From NCBI RefSeq assembly GCF_902859705.1, contig NZ_CADIJO010000019.1, forward strand, positions 1 to 64,000: a DNA stretch of 64,000 nt. The letters are read 5' to 3'. This document shows positions 18,307 to 27,887 of this stretch, piece after piece; positions within the stretch are counted from its first letter, which is position 1; each line of letters starts with the position of its first letter. The stretch is from Achromobacter deleyi. GTDB taxonomy: Bacteria; Pseudomonadota; Gammaproteobacteria; Burkholderiales; Burkholderiaceae_B. A model generated the notes under the pieces. The model was not told where the DNA came from and ran no database searches. It saw only the letters and a program-made list of their open reading frames with translations. The translations under genes and the position numbers were made by a program.

Positions 18307-19215
18307 TCAAAGCGGGTCGGGCGCGATCGGCGCGCGCGGCTTCCAGATGGCTTGAATGACCGAGCTTAACGCGACCAGCGCGGGCTCGCTAGCGCGTTCG
18401 TAGGGCAGGATGAAGCCCAGCATGGCGTCGGCGCGCGCCTGGCCCCAGACGATGAAGTCGTTCGAGGCCGCACCGGCCAGCGCGGTTTCCTCGCGCAGCA
18501 GCGCGCAGCCGGCGCCCGCCCGCACCAGCGCTTCCAGGTTGGCCTGGTCGTCGTGCTGCATGGCCACGCGCGGCGACAGGCCGTGGCGTTCGAACATGTC
18601 GCGCAGCAGCAGGTGGGTATGGCTGCCGGCCGGGCCGTCCAGCCACGGCAACTGTGCCACTTCGCGCCAGCCGCCGCGCTTGAGCACCGCGGCCTGTTCC
18701 TTGGGCAGCGCGATGCGGTAGCGCACGCTGCGCAGCGGCTGCCACAGCACCCCGCGCGGCGGGTGCGCGGCAATCGTCAGCGCCGCCGGCAAGCGGCCGG
18801 TGCTGACCTGTTCGGCAAGCGTGGCGGTGGGCAGGGTCTGCGTCTTCAGTTCGATCAGCGGCAGCCGCTGGGCAATCGCCGAGGCCAGTTCCCCCAGCCG
18901 CAGGAAGTCGGGCTTTTCGCTGGGCACGCCCAGTTCGACCACGCCCTGCAGGCTGCCCTGCAACTGCTGCGCTTCGGACTTGAACTGCGCGCCCAGCACC
19001 AGCAGCGATTCTGCCGTGGGCAGCAGCATTTCGCCGGCCTTGGCCAGCGCCAGCCGCCCGCCGCTGCGATCGAACAGGGCAACGCCCAGGCTTTGTTCCA
19101 GGGCCTTGATCTGCCCGGTGACGGCGGGCTGGGTCAGCGACAGGGCTTCGGCGGCCTTGGTCAGGTTGCCCAGCCGGGCCACCGTGACGAAGGCGCGTAT
19201 CTGATAGATTTCCAT
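18307..19215 (-). CDS. LysR-type transcriptional regulator
   Basis: 302 residues: N-terminal winged helix-turn-helix (FVTVARLGNLTKAAEALSL…QPAVTGQIKALEQSLGVALFDR) and a C-terminal periplasmic-binding-type effector domain. It lies 24 bp downstream of the ABC importer ATPase gene on the same strand, so it may be the last regulator gene of that operon and control it. The ligand is unknown. Confidence 0.9.
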   Translation of the reverse strand: MEIYQIRAFVTVARLGNLTKAAEALSLTQPAVTGQIKALEQSLGVALFDRSGGRLALAKAGEMLLPTAESLLVLGAQFKSEAQQLQGSLQGVVELGVPSEKPDFLRLGELASAIAQRLPLIELKTQTLPTATLAEQVSTGRLPAALTIAAHPPRGVLWQPLRSVRYRIALPKEQAAVLKRGGWREVAQLPWLDGPAGSHTHLLLRDMFERHGLSPRVAMQHDDQANLEALVRAGAGCALLREETALAGAASNDFIVWGQARADAMLGFILPYERASEPALVALSSVIQAIWKPRAPIAPDPL

Positions 19216-19239
19216 GGCGCCTTTGTAGGGGAACCGGCG

Positions 19240-20325
19240 TCAGGCGGCAAGCAGCCGCACTTGGGTCGGCTCCAGCCCGATCGACACCGGCGCCCCCACC
19301 GGAAACGGCGACAGTCCTGCCAGGTGCGACTGGTCGGCCGTCAGGCGCTGTTCGCCCACCTGCACCTGGTAACGGGTGAATTCGCCCAGGAACTCGCTGC
19401 TTTCCACCACGCCCGGCAGCCACACGTAGCGTGCATCGCCCAGCCCGTCGGCCATTTCGATCTGCACCGTGTGCGGCCGGAAGCTCGCCGCCAGGCGCTG
19501 CGCCGTGGGGGCTTCGGCCGCCAGCGGCAGATGCAGGTCGCCCACGCCTTCCACCGCCAGCACCACGCTGCCGCTGGTGCGCTCGCGCACATTGCCTTCC
19601 AGCACGTTCATGGTGCCCACGAAGTTGGCCACGAAGCGGTTCACCGGATAGTCGAACAACGTGCTGGGCGCGCCGATCTGCTGCACCACGCCATGGTCCA
19701 GCACGGCCATGCGGTCGGCGGTGGTCATCGCCTCTTCCTGGTCGTGCGTCACGAAGATGGTGGTGATACCCAGTCGCCGTTGCAGGCTGAGCAGGTCCTG
19801 GCGCATCTGCACGCGCAGCTTCTTGTCCAGGTTCGACAGGGGCTCGTCCAGCAGCAGCACTTGCGGTTCGATCACGATGGTGCGGGCCAGCGCCACGCGC
19901 TGCTGCTGGCCGCCGGACAGCTGGTTGGGCCGGCGGCGGGCGTACTGCGACAGGCCCACCAGTTCCAGCGCGGCCTCGACCTTGGCGCGAATCTGGTCGC
20001 GCGGCAGCTTGCGTTCGACCAGGCCGAACGCCACGTTGTCCCACACGGTCATGTGCGGCCACAGGGCATAGTTCTGGAACACCATGCCGATGTTGCGATT
20101 CCAGGGCGGGATGCCGCTGATGTCCTTGCCGTCGACCAGCAACTGGCCGGCGTTCTGGCGGTTGAAGCCCGCGATCAGGCGCAGCAGGGTCGATTTGCCC
20201 GACCCCGACGGCCCCAGCAGGGCGAAGAACTCGCCGGGTTCGATGCTGATGTTGACGTCCTTGAGCACTTCCGTCTTGCCGTACGACAGGCGGATATTGC
20301 GGCATTCAACGCTGACTTTCTTCAT
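19240..20325 (-). CDS. ABC importer ATP-binding protein (iron/2-aminoethylphosphonate/spermidine type)
   Basis: 361 residues: Walker [10 protein letters not shown], signature LSGGQQQR, Walker B VLLLDEP, H-loop FVTHDQEEAM and a C-terminal TOBE-type regulatory domain, as in PotA/FbpC/PhnT. ATG 20325 has AGGGG upstream. The permease gene ends 16 bp before it and the binding protein precedes that, giving an SBP-permease-ATPase order on the minus strand. It energises the importer. Confidence 0.9.
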   Translation of the reverse strand: MKKVSVECRNIRLSYGKTEVLKDVNISIEPGEFFALLGPSGSGKSTLLRLIAGFNRQNAGQLLVDGKDISGIPPWNRNIGMVFQNYALWPHMTVWDNVAFGLVERKLPRDQIRAKVEAALELVGLSQYARRRPNQLSGGQQQRVALARTIVIEPQVLLLDEPLSNLDKKLRVQMRQDLLSLQRRLGITTIFVTHDQEEAMTTADRMAVLDHGVVQQIGAPSTLFDYPVNRFVANFVGTMNVLEGNVRERTSGSVVLAVEGVGDLHLPLAAEAPTAQRLAASFRPHTVQIEMADGLGDARYVWLPGVVESSEFLGEFTRYQVQVGEQRLTADQSHLAGLSPFPVGAPVSIGLEPTQVRLLAA

Positions 20326-20341
20326 GTTGTTTCCCCTTGGT

Positions 20342-22048
20342 TCAAGCCTCGTCGCCGCGCGCCGGACGCTGGCGCGCCTGGGCGCGTTCCACCAGCAGGT
20401 GCGAGACATACGTGCCGACGGCCACGGCCACCACCGCCAGCACCCCCAGCGCGGCCCCGGGCCCTCGGCCCGCCGCGCTCTGCATGTACAGATAGATGCC
20501 GTAGCTCATCGGCGCCTGGCTGTCCTTGGTGACCAGCATGATGGTGGCCGACAGCTCGACTGCCGCCGTCACGAAGCTGGTCACGAAGCCGGCCAGCATG
20601 CCGCCGGCCATCAGCGGCACGACCACCCGGCGGATGGTGCGCATGCGGGTCGCGCCCATGGATTGCGCGGCCTCTTCCAGCGACACGTTGATCTGCTGCA
20701 GCGAGGCCACGCAGGAGCGCAGCGCATACGGCAGCCGCCGCACCGAGTACGCGATCATGATGATGATCCACGACGAGGTCAGCAGCGTGCCGGTGCCGGG
20801 AATCTCCACGCCGCGGAACGTGCGCAGCAAGCCGATCGCCAGCACGATGCCGGGAATCGCCAGCGCGGCGGAGGCCAGGAAATCCAGCCACTGGCGGGCC
20901 GGCAGGCGGGTGCGCAGCATCAGGTAGGCGATGGCGGTGCCCAGGATCACGTCCACGCCCGCGGCCAGGCCGCAATACAGCAGCGTGTTGGCGATCATGC
21001 CCTGCGACTCGCTGAACACGGCGGCGTAGTGCGCCAGCGTGTAGCCGTCGGGCAGCGGCGCGAAGCTCCAGACGCTGGCCAGCGACAGCAGCAGCACCCC
21101 CATGTGCGGCGACAGCACCAGCAGCAGCACCAGCGCGATCCAGCCATAGGCCAGCGTGCTCTCCAGCGGCCGAAGCTTGCGCTTCTGGATCGAATTGCCG
21201 CCCTTTTGCAGCGTGGAATAGTCGCGGCCCTTGAGCACCCGCGCCGACAGCCACAGCGCCAGGATCGAAAACGCGATCATGATCACGCTGATCACATAGC
21301 CCAGCGGATCTTCCAGGCCCACCTGGGTGATGCGCAGATAGGCCTGCGGCGCCAGCATGTTGGTGGTGCCCAGCACCAGGGGCGTGCCCAGGTCATCGAA
21401 CACCTTCACGAACACCAGCGACGTGCCTGCCACGTAACCGGGCAGCGCCAGCGGGAAGATCACGCGGCGAAACAGCCGGAATCCGCGCGCCCCCAGGTTG
21501 AAGGCCGCTTCTTCCATGGCGCCGTCGATGTTGCGCAGCGCCACCACCAGGTTCATCAGGATGAACGGGAAGTAGTGCAGGGCCTCGACGAAGATCACGC
21601 CGTTCAGCCCGTCCATGAACGGGATGGTGAAGCCGAACCAATCGTTCAGCAGCAGGTTCACGCTGCCCGAGCGGCCGAAGATCAGCTGCATGGCCACGGC
21701 GCCCACGAAGGGCGGCATGATCAGCGGCAACACGCCCAGTGTCTGGATGATGAGCGCGCCGCGAAAGTCGAAGCGCACCGTGAAATACGCCAGCGGCACC
21801 GCGATCAGCGAGGCCAGCAGGGCGGACCAGCCCGCGACGTAGAGGCTGTTGAAGAAGGCCTCGCGCATCAGAGGCTGGTTGAAGAAGGCGCCGAAATGGC
21901 CCGTGGTGAAGCTGCCGTCCGCATTGACGAACGCCGTGTAGAACACGGTGCCCACCGGCACGGCCAGGAACAGCGCCAGGAAACCCAGCACCAGAAGCGC
22001 GGCCAGCACGGGGCCGGCGGGCAGGCGGGTATGGCCCGGAAGATTCAT
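20342..22048 (-). CDS. ABC importer permease, fused two-domain (ThiP/FbpB type)
   Basis: 568 residues, about twice a normal permease, with two tandem six-helix halves. Each half has its own EAA loop: MEEAAFNLGARGFRLFRRVIFPLA in the first, LEEAAQSMGATRMRTIRRVVVPLM in the second. Such fused permeases serve ferric iron, thiamine or 2-aminoethylphosphonate uptake. ATG 22048 is used; further upstream codons are intergenic. It lies between the binding-protein gene and the ATPase gene. Confidence 0.9.
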   Translation of the reverse strand: MNLPGHTRLPAGPVLAALLVLGFLALFLAVPVGTVFYTAFVNADGSFTTGHFGAFFNQPLMREAFFNSLYVAGWSALLASLIAVPLAYFTVRFDFRGALIIQTLGVLPLIMPPFVGAVAMQLIFGRSGSVNLLLNDWFGFTIPFMDGLNGVIFVEALHYFPFILMNLVVALRNIDGAMEEAAFNLGARGFRLFRRVIFPLALPGYVAGTSLVFVKVFDDLGTPLVLGTTNMLAPQAYLRITQVGLEDPLGYVISVIMIAFSILALWLSARVLKGRDYSTLQKGGNSIQKRKLRPLESTLAYGWIALVLLLVLSPHMGVLLLSLASVWSFAPLPDGYTLAHYAAVFSESQGMIANTLLYCGLAAGVDVILGTAIAYLMLRTRLPARQWLDFLASAALAIPGIVLAIGLLRTFRGVEIPGTGTLLTSSWIIIMIAYSVRRLPYALRSCVASLQQINVSLEEAAQSMGATRMRTIRRVVVPLMAGGMLAGFVTSFVTAAVELSATIMLVTKDSQAPMSYGIYLYMQSAAGRGPGAALGVLAVVAVAVGTYVSHLLVERAQARQRPARGDEA

Positions 22049-22155
22049 CGAGATTCCCGTTGTGGTTGAAGACAGGCGGTGCCCGCCGGCCTGCGGCAAG
22101 GGCCGGGCCGGCGGTCACGCAGGCGGGGCGAGCCCCCCGCCCGGCAGGTCCTGCG

Positions 22156-23481
22156 TTACAGCGCTGCCGCTTCCCGCGCCAGCTTCACGGCCTGCTCATA
22201 ATTGCTTTTGGCCGTGCCGTTCCATTCGCCTTCCAACTGTGTGATCTGCTGGTTGACCGCCGCGTCCTTCTTGTTGCCGCTGAAGATCTTCAGGAAGGCG
22301 GGGTCGGCGGCTTTGTTGCCATCGACAAGCGGGGCCCACGCCAGCTTGCGCGCCTGTGCCAACAGTTCGGCCGGCTTGCCGCTCTTGGCCTTCTCGCCCA
22401 GCTTGGCCTCGGCGTCGTAGATCGCCTTGGTGGCCGCCTGCAATTCCTTCAGTCGGAACGTGACGGTCTGGTCATACAGCGACTGCACCACGTAGTAGCG
22501 CGTCTGCGACAGGTCGGCGTTGAACTGGACCTTGCTGCGTCGCGCGATCTCGGCCGGGTCCGGATAGCCTTGCGGCACCTTGCCGGCCAGCGCCGAATAC
22601 GGCAGCACGGGCAGGCGCGAGATCTTGGGTTCCAGCAGCAGTTCCTGGCCAGCCTGGCTCAGCGTGAAGGCGATGAACTTCTTGCCTTCCTCGGTGTTCT
22701 TGGCGCCATCGATCAGCGCGATGTTGGCCGGCACGATGGCCGTTTCCGATGGGTAGACGAATTCCACGGGGAACTTCGAATACTTGCTCGACAGGCCGAA
22801 GAAGTCGATGACCGGGCCCGCGCCGAACTGGCCATTGTTGACGCCGTCCGGCACGCCGAACGAACGCTCGGTGACCGCGCTGCTGTTGCCCGACATGCGC
22901 AGCAGGGTGTTCCAGCCGTCGTCCCAGCCTTCACCTTGCAGGATGGTTTCCACGGTCAGGTGCATGGTGCCCGAGCGCGACGGCGACGTGATGCCGACGT
23001 GGCCGAACCACTGCGGCGCCAAGAGGTCCTTCCATTCGACCGGCGCGGGAATGTTGTGGGCCTTGATGTAGCGCGTGTTGTAGACGATGCCGTAGCCGGC
23101 CAGCGCCTGCCCCAGGTACATGCCGCCCGGGTCGTTGATGGGGTAGTTGCCGATCTTGTCCGGCACGTCCTTGTTGGCTACGTCCGATGACTTGGCCAGC
23201 AGCTTGTCGCGGCCCAGCACCTCGAACGCGTCGGGGGCGCTGGCCCAGAACACCTCGGGGCGTTGGCCGGCCGGCGTTTCGCGCACGTAGGCGATGCCGG
23301 ACACGGTGTTCTTGTTCAGGATTTCCAGCGTGATGCCCGGGTTGGCTTTCTCGAACGCGGTCTTGTAGGCCTGGGTCAGGTCTTTCGGGAACGAGGTGAT
23401 GACCGTGACGGTGCCCGCCAGGGCCGGCGCCGCGCAGGCGGCCAGCAGCGCCCCTGCAAGGGCTGTGCGCATTGCATGCAT
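22156..23481 (-). CDS. ABC importer extracellular solute-binding protein, family 1
   Basis: 441 residues. The signal peptide MHAMRTALAGALLAACAAPALAG is cleaved after ALA. The mature start TVTVITSFPKDLTQAYKTAF is typical of family 1 proteins for iron, 2-aminoethylphosphonate or spermidine; the C-terminal ~100 residues are longer than in most iron-binding members. No paired Tyr iron ligands are evident to me, so iron is not supported. ATG 23481 has GGAGAC 6 nt upstream. It is the first gene of the minus-strand importer operon. Confidence 0.85.
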   Translation of the reverse strand: MHAMRTALAGALLAACAAPALAGTVTVITSFPKDLTQAYKTAFEKANPGITLEILNKNTVSGIAYVRETPAGQRPEVFWASAPDAFEVLGRDKLLAKSSDVANKDVPDKIGNYPINDPGGMYLGQALAGYGIVYNTRYIKAHNIPAPVEWKDLLAPQWFGHVGITSPSRSGTMHLTVETILQGEGWDDGWNTLLRMSGNSSAVTERSFGVPDGVNNGQFGAGPVIDFFGLSSKYSKFPVEFVYPSETAIVPANIALIDGAKNTEEGKKFIAFTLSQAGQELLLEPKISRLPVLPYSALAGKVPQGYPDPAEIARRSKVQFNADLSQTRYYVVQSLYDQTVTFRLKELQAATKAIYDAEAKLGEKAKSGKPAELLAQARKLAWAPLVDGNKAADPAFLKIFSGNKKDAAVNQQITQLEGEWNGTAKSNYEQAVKLAREAAAL

Positions 23482-23636
23482 GGTTTGTCTCCGTGGTTTT
23501 TTGATTTGTCCGGAGACCTTAAAGGCTGCGCCCGCCACGCGTCCAATCAGAAATTTTGATGCGCGTCATCAGCCGCGGCGTCGCGTACCGCAATGCCGGG
23601 GCAGGCAAAAGGGGCGGGGGGCACGCCCGCAGGCGC

Positions 23637-24065
23637 TTACGCGCGCGTAGCTGCGCGGGCTGCGGTCTGTGCCGCCTTGGCCTGCAGTTCCATGACTTTC
23701 TGGATCTGGCCCATGATCTGCATGGCCTGGGAGTTCAGCGCCTGCAGCTGGGTCGCCTTCTGTTCGGCGGAGGCGTTGCTGGCGCGCACGCGCTCGATCT
23801 GTTCCATGATCCGCTTGAGCTGGCGTTGCAGCTCCTTGATCTGGCGCGTGTAGGTGTCGTCGTTGTCGGAGGACTCTGTCTCCTTGGACTGACCCACTTT
23901 CATGGCGCCGGCATTCGATACCCGGACTTTGCCGTCGGGCGTCACGGTGACGCCCTGGCTGTCATCCTTGGCATCCTTGGCTTCCTTGTTGGCCTGAATC
24001 TTCTGCGCCCACAGGTCGGCGATGCTGCCGATGCGCGAGGTGCCGCCGATGGAATTGATGGCCAT
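23637..24065 (-). CDS. FlxA-like coiled-coil protein
   Basis: 142 residues, no signal peptide. The N-terminus (MAINSIGGTSRIGSIADLW) is polar; residues about 70-140 form a long Gln/Ala-rich heptad coiled coil (QIKELQRQLKRIMEQIERV … QAMQIMGQIQKVMELQ), as in the FlxA family, a FliA-controlled protein of motile bacteria whose function is unknown. A GGAGG site precedes ATG 24065, and a FliA-type promoter is seen 39 bp further upstream, which supports the family call. Confidence 0.7.
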   Translation of the reverse strand: MAINSIGGTSRIGSIADLWAQKIQANKEAKDAKDDSQGVTVTPDGKVRVSNAGAMKVGQSKETESSDNDDTYTRQIKELQRQLKRIMEQIERVRASNASAEQKATQLQALNSQAMQIMGQIQKVMELQAKAAQTAARAATRA

Positions 24066-24103
24066 GAGGATCTCCAGGAGGAAGAATGACTGGGGTTTCC
24101 ACT

Positions 24104-24130
24104 AATACGGCATTCTGACCGGGAACTTAA
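24104..24130 (-). promoter_or_regulatory. Candidate FliA (sigma-28) promoter of the FlxA-like gene
   Basis: On the minus strand TTAAGTTC (24130-24123) is followed by exactly 11 nt and GCCGTATT (24111-24104). The enterobacterial consensus is TAAAGTTT-N11-GCCGATAA: 6 of 8 and 4 of 8 bases match, with exact spacing. It lies 39 bp from ATG 24065. Confidence 0.45.
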
Positions 24131-24196
24131 GTTGCCGCCCGTTCCCGCCCCCCTTTACACTGGCGCCCGCTCACACCAATCACCCCCGGGGAATCC

Positions 24197-25513
24197 ATGT
24201 CCAATTCCTATTTTCCGCGCTGGCGCCTGGCCGACGACGCCGAGCCCGGTGTCATCATCGCGCCCGATGAACGGCTCTCCTGGCCCAAGAACGTGGCCAT
24301 GGGGGCGCAGCACGTGGTGGCGATGTTCGGCTCCACCGTGCTGGCGCCGCTGCTCATGGGCTTCGATCCCAACGTCGCCATCCTGATGTCGGGCATCGGC
24401 ACCCTGATCTTCTTCCTGTTCGTCGGCGGCCGGGTGCCCAGCTACCTGGGGTCCAGCTTCGCCTTCATCGGCGGCGTGATCGCCGTGACCGGCTACGCTG
24501 GCGGCGGCGCCAATGCCAATATCGGCGTGGCGCTGGGCGCCATCATCGCCTGCGGCCTGGCCTACACGCTGATCGGCGTCATCGTCTGGATCGTCAACGC
24601 CCGCGCGGGCGGCGGCGCCAACTGGATCGATACCTTGATGCCGCCGGTCGTGACCGGCGCGGTGGTCGCGGTGATCGGCCTGAACCTGGCACCCATCGCC
24701 GCCAAGGGCGCCATGGGCGCCTCGGGCTTTGACAGCGTCATGGCGATTGTCACCATCGTGTGCGTGGGCGGCATCGCCGTCTACACCAAGGGCATGGTGC
24801 AGCGCCTGCTGATCCTGGTCGGCCTGATCCTGGCCTGCGTGGTGTACGCCATCTGCGCCAATGGCCTGAACCTGGGCAAGCCCATCGACTTTTCCGCCGT
24901 GTACGCCGCGGCCTGGTTCGGGCTGCCGCATTTCGCGGCACCGGTCTTCAAGGCCGAGGCGATGGGCCTGATCGTGCCGGTCGCCATCATCCTGGTCGCC
25001 GAGAACCTGGGCCACGTCAAGGCGGTCAGCGCCATGACCGGCCAGGACCTGGATCGCTACCTGGGCCGCGCCTTCGTCGGCGACGGCGTGGCCACCATGG
25101 TGTCGGGTGCGGTGGGCGGCACCGGCGTCACCACCTACGCCGAGAACATCGGCGTAATGGCGGTCACTCGCATCTATTCGACGCTGGTGTTCGTCATCGC
25201 GGCCCTGATCGCCATCGTGCTGGGCTTCTCGCCCAAGTTCGGCGCCTTGATCCAGACCATCCCGGCTCCCGTGCTGGGCGGCATGTCCGTCGTGGTGTTC
25301 GGCCTGATCGCCATCGCCGGGGCTCGTATCTGGGTCGTGAATCAGGTCGACTTCAGCGACAACCGCAACCTGATCGTGGCCGCCGTCACGCTGGTGCTGG
25401 GTGCGGGCGACTTCACCGTCAAGCTGGGCAACTTCACGCTGGGCGGCATCGGTACCGCCACCTTCGGCGCGATCATCCTGTACGCGTTGCTGCGCCGCAA
25501 GAAACAGGGGTAG
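24197..25513 (+). CDS. NCS2 family nucleobase permease (uracil/pyrimidine type, RutG/UraA-like)
   Basis: 438 residues with about 14 hydrophobic segments, the NCS2 size. The substrate-binding helix motif VAENLGHVKAVSAMTG and the following GDGVATMVSGAVGGTGVTTYAENIG match the UraA/RutG branch, which imports uracil with protons. ATG 24197 follows a GGGG ribosome site. It is a single gene, divergent from the FlxA-like gene and convergent with the chemoreceptor. The exact base transported is not certain. Confidence 0.88.
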   Translation: MSNSYFPRWRLADDAEPGVIIAPDERLSWPKNVAMGAQHVVAMFGSTVLAPLLMGFDPNVAILMSGIGTLIFFLFVGGRVPSYLGSSFAFIGGVIAVTGYAGGGANANIGVALGAIIACGLAYTLIGVIVWIVNARAGGGANWIDTLMPPVVTGAVVAVIGLNLAPIAAKGAMGASGFDSVMAIVTIVCVGGIAVYTKGMVQRLLILVGLILACVVYAICANGLNLGKPIDFSAVYAAAWFGLPHFAAPVFKAEAMGLIVPVAIILVAENLGHVKAVSAMTGQDLDRYLGRAFVGDGVATMVSGAVGGTGVTTYAENIGVMAVTRIYSTLVFVIAALIAIVLGFSPKFGALIQTIPAPVLGGMSVVVFGLIAIAGARIWVVNQVDFSDNRNLIVAAVTLVLGAGDFTVKLGNFTLGGIGTATFGAIILYALLRRKKQG

Positions 25514-25542
25514 GGCGGCAGGCCCGGACCCGGCGACGGGTA

Positions 25543-25585
25543 GCCGGCACGGGCCAGGGGGGGCTGCTGGCAGGCCCGGGCCGGC
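25543..25585. terminator. Hairpin between convergent permease and chemoreceptor genes
   Basis: GCCGGC-A-CGGGCC (25543-25555) pairs with GGCCCG-G-GCCGGC (25573-25585), 13 positions with one A-G mismatch and a 17-nt loop. No U tract follows on either strand. Confidence 0.45.
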
Positions 25586-25612
25586 ATAGCGCCCGCCCAG
25601 GCCCACGCTGTG

Positions 25613-27232
25613 TCACGGCCGCGATAGCCGCGAGGCCGGCGCCCGGCCCGTCACCCGTACCGGCGCCGCCTCGATCACCTGGCCCGACTGGGTCTTGAAC
25701 ACCGCGGTGGCCTCCGACAGGCGCCGCGCCTGGTCTTCCATCGCCGACGCCGCCGCCGAGGCCTCTTCCACCAGCGCGGCGTTCTGCTGCGTCACCTCGT
25801 CCATCTGCGACACCGCCAGGGTGACTTGGTCGATGCCGCCGGCCTGCTCGGCCGACGCTGCCGAGATCTCGCCCATGATGTCGGCCACCCGCTGCACCGA
25901 GGTCACGATTTCCTCCATCGTCTGGCCGGCGGCCGACACCTGCGCCGATCCTGCCGCGACCGTGTCGACCGAGGTCTCGATCAAGGCCTTGATCTCCTTG
26001 GCCGCCTGCGCCGCGCGCTGGGCCAGCGTGCGCACTTCGCCAGCCACCACCGCGAAGCCCTTGCCCTGTTCGCCCGCCCGCGCCGCTTCCACGGCGGCGT
26101 TGAGCGCCAGGATGTTGGTCTGGAAGGCGATGCCGTCGATCACCGAAACGATGTCGGCGATGCGGCGCGAGCTGTCGGAAATGCCCTGCATCGTGGCCAC
26201 CACCTGGCCCACGCTATGACCGCCGCGTTGCGCCACTTCCATGCTCACCGCGGCCAATTGGTTGGCCTGGGCGGCGTTCTCGGCGTTCTGCTTGACCGTG
26301 GCGGCCAGCTGTTCCATGGTGGCCGCCGTTTCCTCCAGCGCCGCCGCCTGCTCTTCGGTGCGGCTGGACAGGTTGGCGTTGCCCGCGGCAATCTCGGCCG
26401 CGCCGACGTTGATTTCCTCGACGCCCTGGCGCACCGTCGTCACCGTTCGGGTCAGCCCGTCCTGCATCCGCCTGACCGCCGAAAACAGCAGTCCGATCTC
26501 GTTGTTCGAGCGGGCGTCCACGCGCTGGGTCAGGTCGCCCGCGGCAATGCGGTCGAAGTGGCGGCCCGCGTCCTGCAACGGCAGCAGCACGCCGCGGCGG
26601 ATGAAGGCCCAGCACAGCACGGCCAGCAGCACGGCCACCGACAGCAGCACGATGGACGACACCCTGGCCGTCGTATACGTGTTCTGCGAGCGGTCCAGCA
26701 CCCCGTCGCTGCGTTCCTGCACCCGCGCCAGGAAAACCTGCATGTCCTTGGCGAAATCCGTGTCCGACTGCCGCACGGCGCTTTCGCCTTGCTGGTAGCG
26801 GGCGACCGAACGTTCCTTCAGCGCCGAATCCAGCTCCTGCAGCGCCGCCGCGTAGGTGTTGAAGCGGCCTTGCAGCACCAGGGCCAGTTCCTGGCCGCGT
26901 TCGCTCTTGGGTACTGCCATGTAGCGGGTGAAGCGCTCGCGTGCCAGCTGCAGCTGTTCGGCGGCGGTCGCTTCGGCCGCTGCGGCCTGGTCGTTGGCAC
27001 CCGCCTGCAGGTCGGCAATCCCGGCGCCCAGCGCCAGGCGGGTCCGCAGCAGGGCGCCATTGGCCTCGTACAACGGGTCGACCTGGTGCACGGCCACATT
27101 ATTCAGGTCCTCGATTTCCCGCACGCTGCTTTCGGCATTCATCCAGCTCAGGCCGCAAGCCAGCGCCAGGGTCACGACGAAGCAGGCCAGCACCAGCATC
27201 ATTCCCGTACGGACTTTCAGTTTTTCCAGCAT
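25613..27232 (-). CDS. Methyl-accepting chemotaxis protein
   Basis: 539 residues. TM1 at about 10-33 ([18 protein letters not shown]), a ~150-residue periplasmic four-helix-bundle sensor domain of the TarH type, TM2 ([21 protein letters not shown]), a HAMP domain ([21 protein letters not shown]) and the cytoplasmic signalling domain with the invariant hairpin tip [20 protein letters not shown]. There is no C-terminal CheR-tethering pentapeptide. ATG 27232 is used, at the start of the [10 protein letters not shown] helix. The ligand is unknown. Confidence 0.94.
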   Translation of the reverse strand: MLEKLKVRTGMMLVLACFVVTLALACGLSWMNAESSVREIEDLNNVAVHQVDPLYEANGALLRTRLALGAGIADLQAGANDQAAAAEATAAEQLQLARERFTRYMAVPKSERGQELALVLQGRFNTYAAALQELDSALKERSVARYQQGESAVRQSDTDFAKDMQVFLARVQERSDGVLDRSQNTYTTARVSSIVLLSVAVLLAVLCWAFIRRGVLLPLQDAGRHFDRIAAGDLTQRVDARSNNEIGLLFSAVRRMQDGLTRTVTTVRQGVEEINVGAAEIAAGNANLSSRTEEQAAALEETAATMEQLAATVKQNAENAAQANQLAAVSMEVAQRGGHSVGQVVATMQGISDSSRRIADIVSVIDGIAFQTNILALNAAVEAARAGEQGKGFAVVAGEVRTLAQRAAQAAKEIKALIETSVDTVAAGSAQVSAAGQTMEEIVTSVQRVADIMGEISAASAEQAGGIDQVTLAVSQMDEVTQQNAALVEEASAAASAMEDQARRLSEATAVFKTQSGQVIEAAPVRVTGRAPASRLSRP

Positions 27233-27756
27233 GAGAGCTCCCGTTCTTGAACGCGCTCCACCGCCGGCGCGGGCCCCAAGCCCATGGGCGCTGCGGTAGA
27301 GGGGCAAACGTCGAGCCGGATGACTGCGATGCGTCCGCCCAATCTGCAACACGCACAATCGATCGATACACGCGGCGGCCGCATTATGTTTTTTGGCCGC
27401 AGCGCCCCTCGGGTCTGAATAAGGAAAATCGCCGGTTGATTCCGACTTGTATTTAATTGTTATTAATGGGCCGATTTGTCGGTTATACCTTTTTTATTGA
27501 ATACAACAGGGCGTTTTTACAGAAACCCGGGGGCGTCCCGATATCCGGGTTATCGGTGAGTATCTTTTATGCAACGGCGGGACGCGGCGATGTTCCGGCG
27601 GGGCAGGGGGCGGCTTGTCGGGGACGGGTCGAAAACAAGACCGTTTTGAGAAACGACGGGTTTTAGCGGGTTACAGCGGCGAAATGCGCCGAAAACGACG
27701 GTTTCTCCGGTGGCTTGCAATTCCCGTGGACTTTGACCACAATATGGCCTTGATTG

Positions 27757-27784
27757 CCCCGGTTCCGACCCGAGCCGGGGTTTT
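27757..27784 (+). terminator. Orphan intrinsic terminator upstream of greA
   Basis: CCCCGGTTC (27757-27765) pairs with GAGCCGGGG (27772-27780), nine pairs including one G-U, six-base loop, followed by TTTTGTTTT. There is no upstream plus-strand coding gene to terminate, so it ends either an unannotated small RNA or a greA leader transcript. Confidence 0.78.
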
Positions 27785-27861
27785 GTTTTGGTCGCAGCTT
27801 GCCGCATCCGCCTGGCGAGCCGACCGGACGCCTACTGCGTCAGGTCCAAGACCTTCACACC

Positions 27862-27887
27862 GAGAACGCTCCGTCGGGGGCGTTTTC
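27862..27887 (+). promoter_or_regulatory. Attenuator-like hairpin in the greA leader
   Basis: GAGAACGCTCC (27862-27872) pairs with GGGGCGTTTTC (27877-27887), 11 pairs including two G-U, loop GTCG, followed by TACTTTTGTTT. It lies 22 nt before the greA start. In E. coli greA has a leader terminator that yields a small RNA, so attenuation here is plausible but unproven. Confidence 0.5.

Noticed and set aside
27440-27500. A FliA promoter for the chemoreceptor gene
   Set aside because: ACCGACAA resembles the -10 box, but nothing like TAAAGTTT occurs 11 nt upstream.
27550-27807. Short frames on both strands in the gap before greA (for example 85 codons on minus, 69 on plus)
   Set aside because: No ribosome site, no family resemblance, and they run through the orphan terminator; a non-coding transcript explains the region better.
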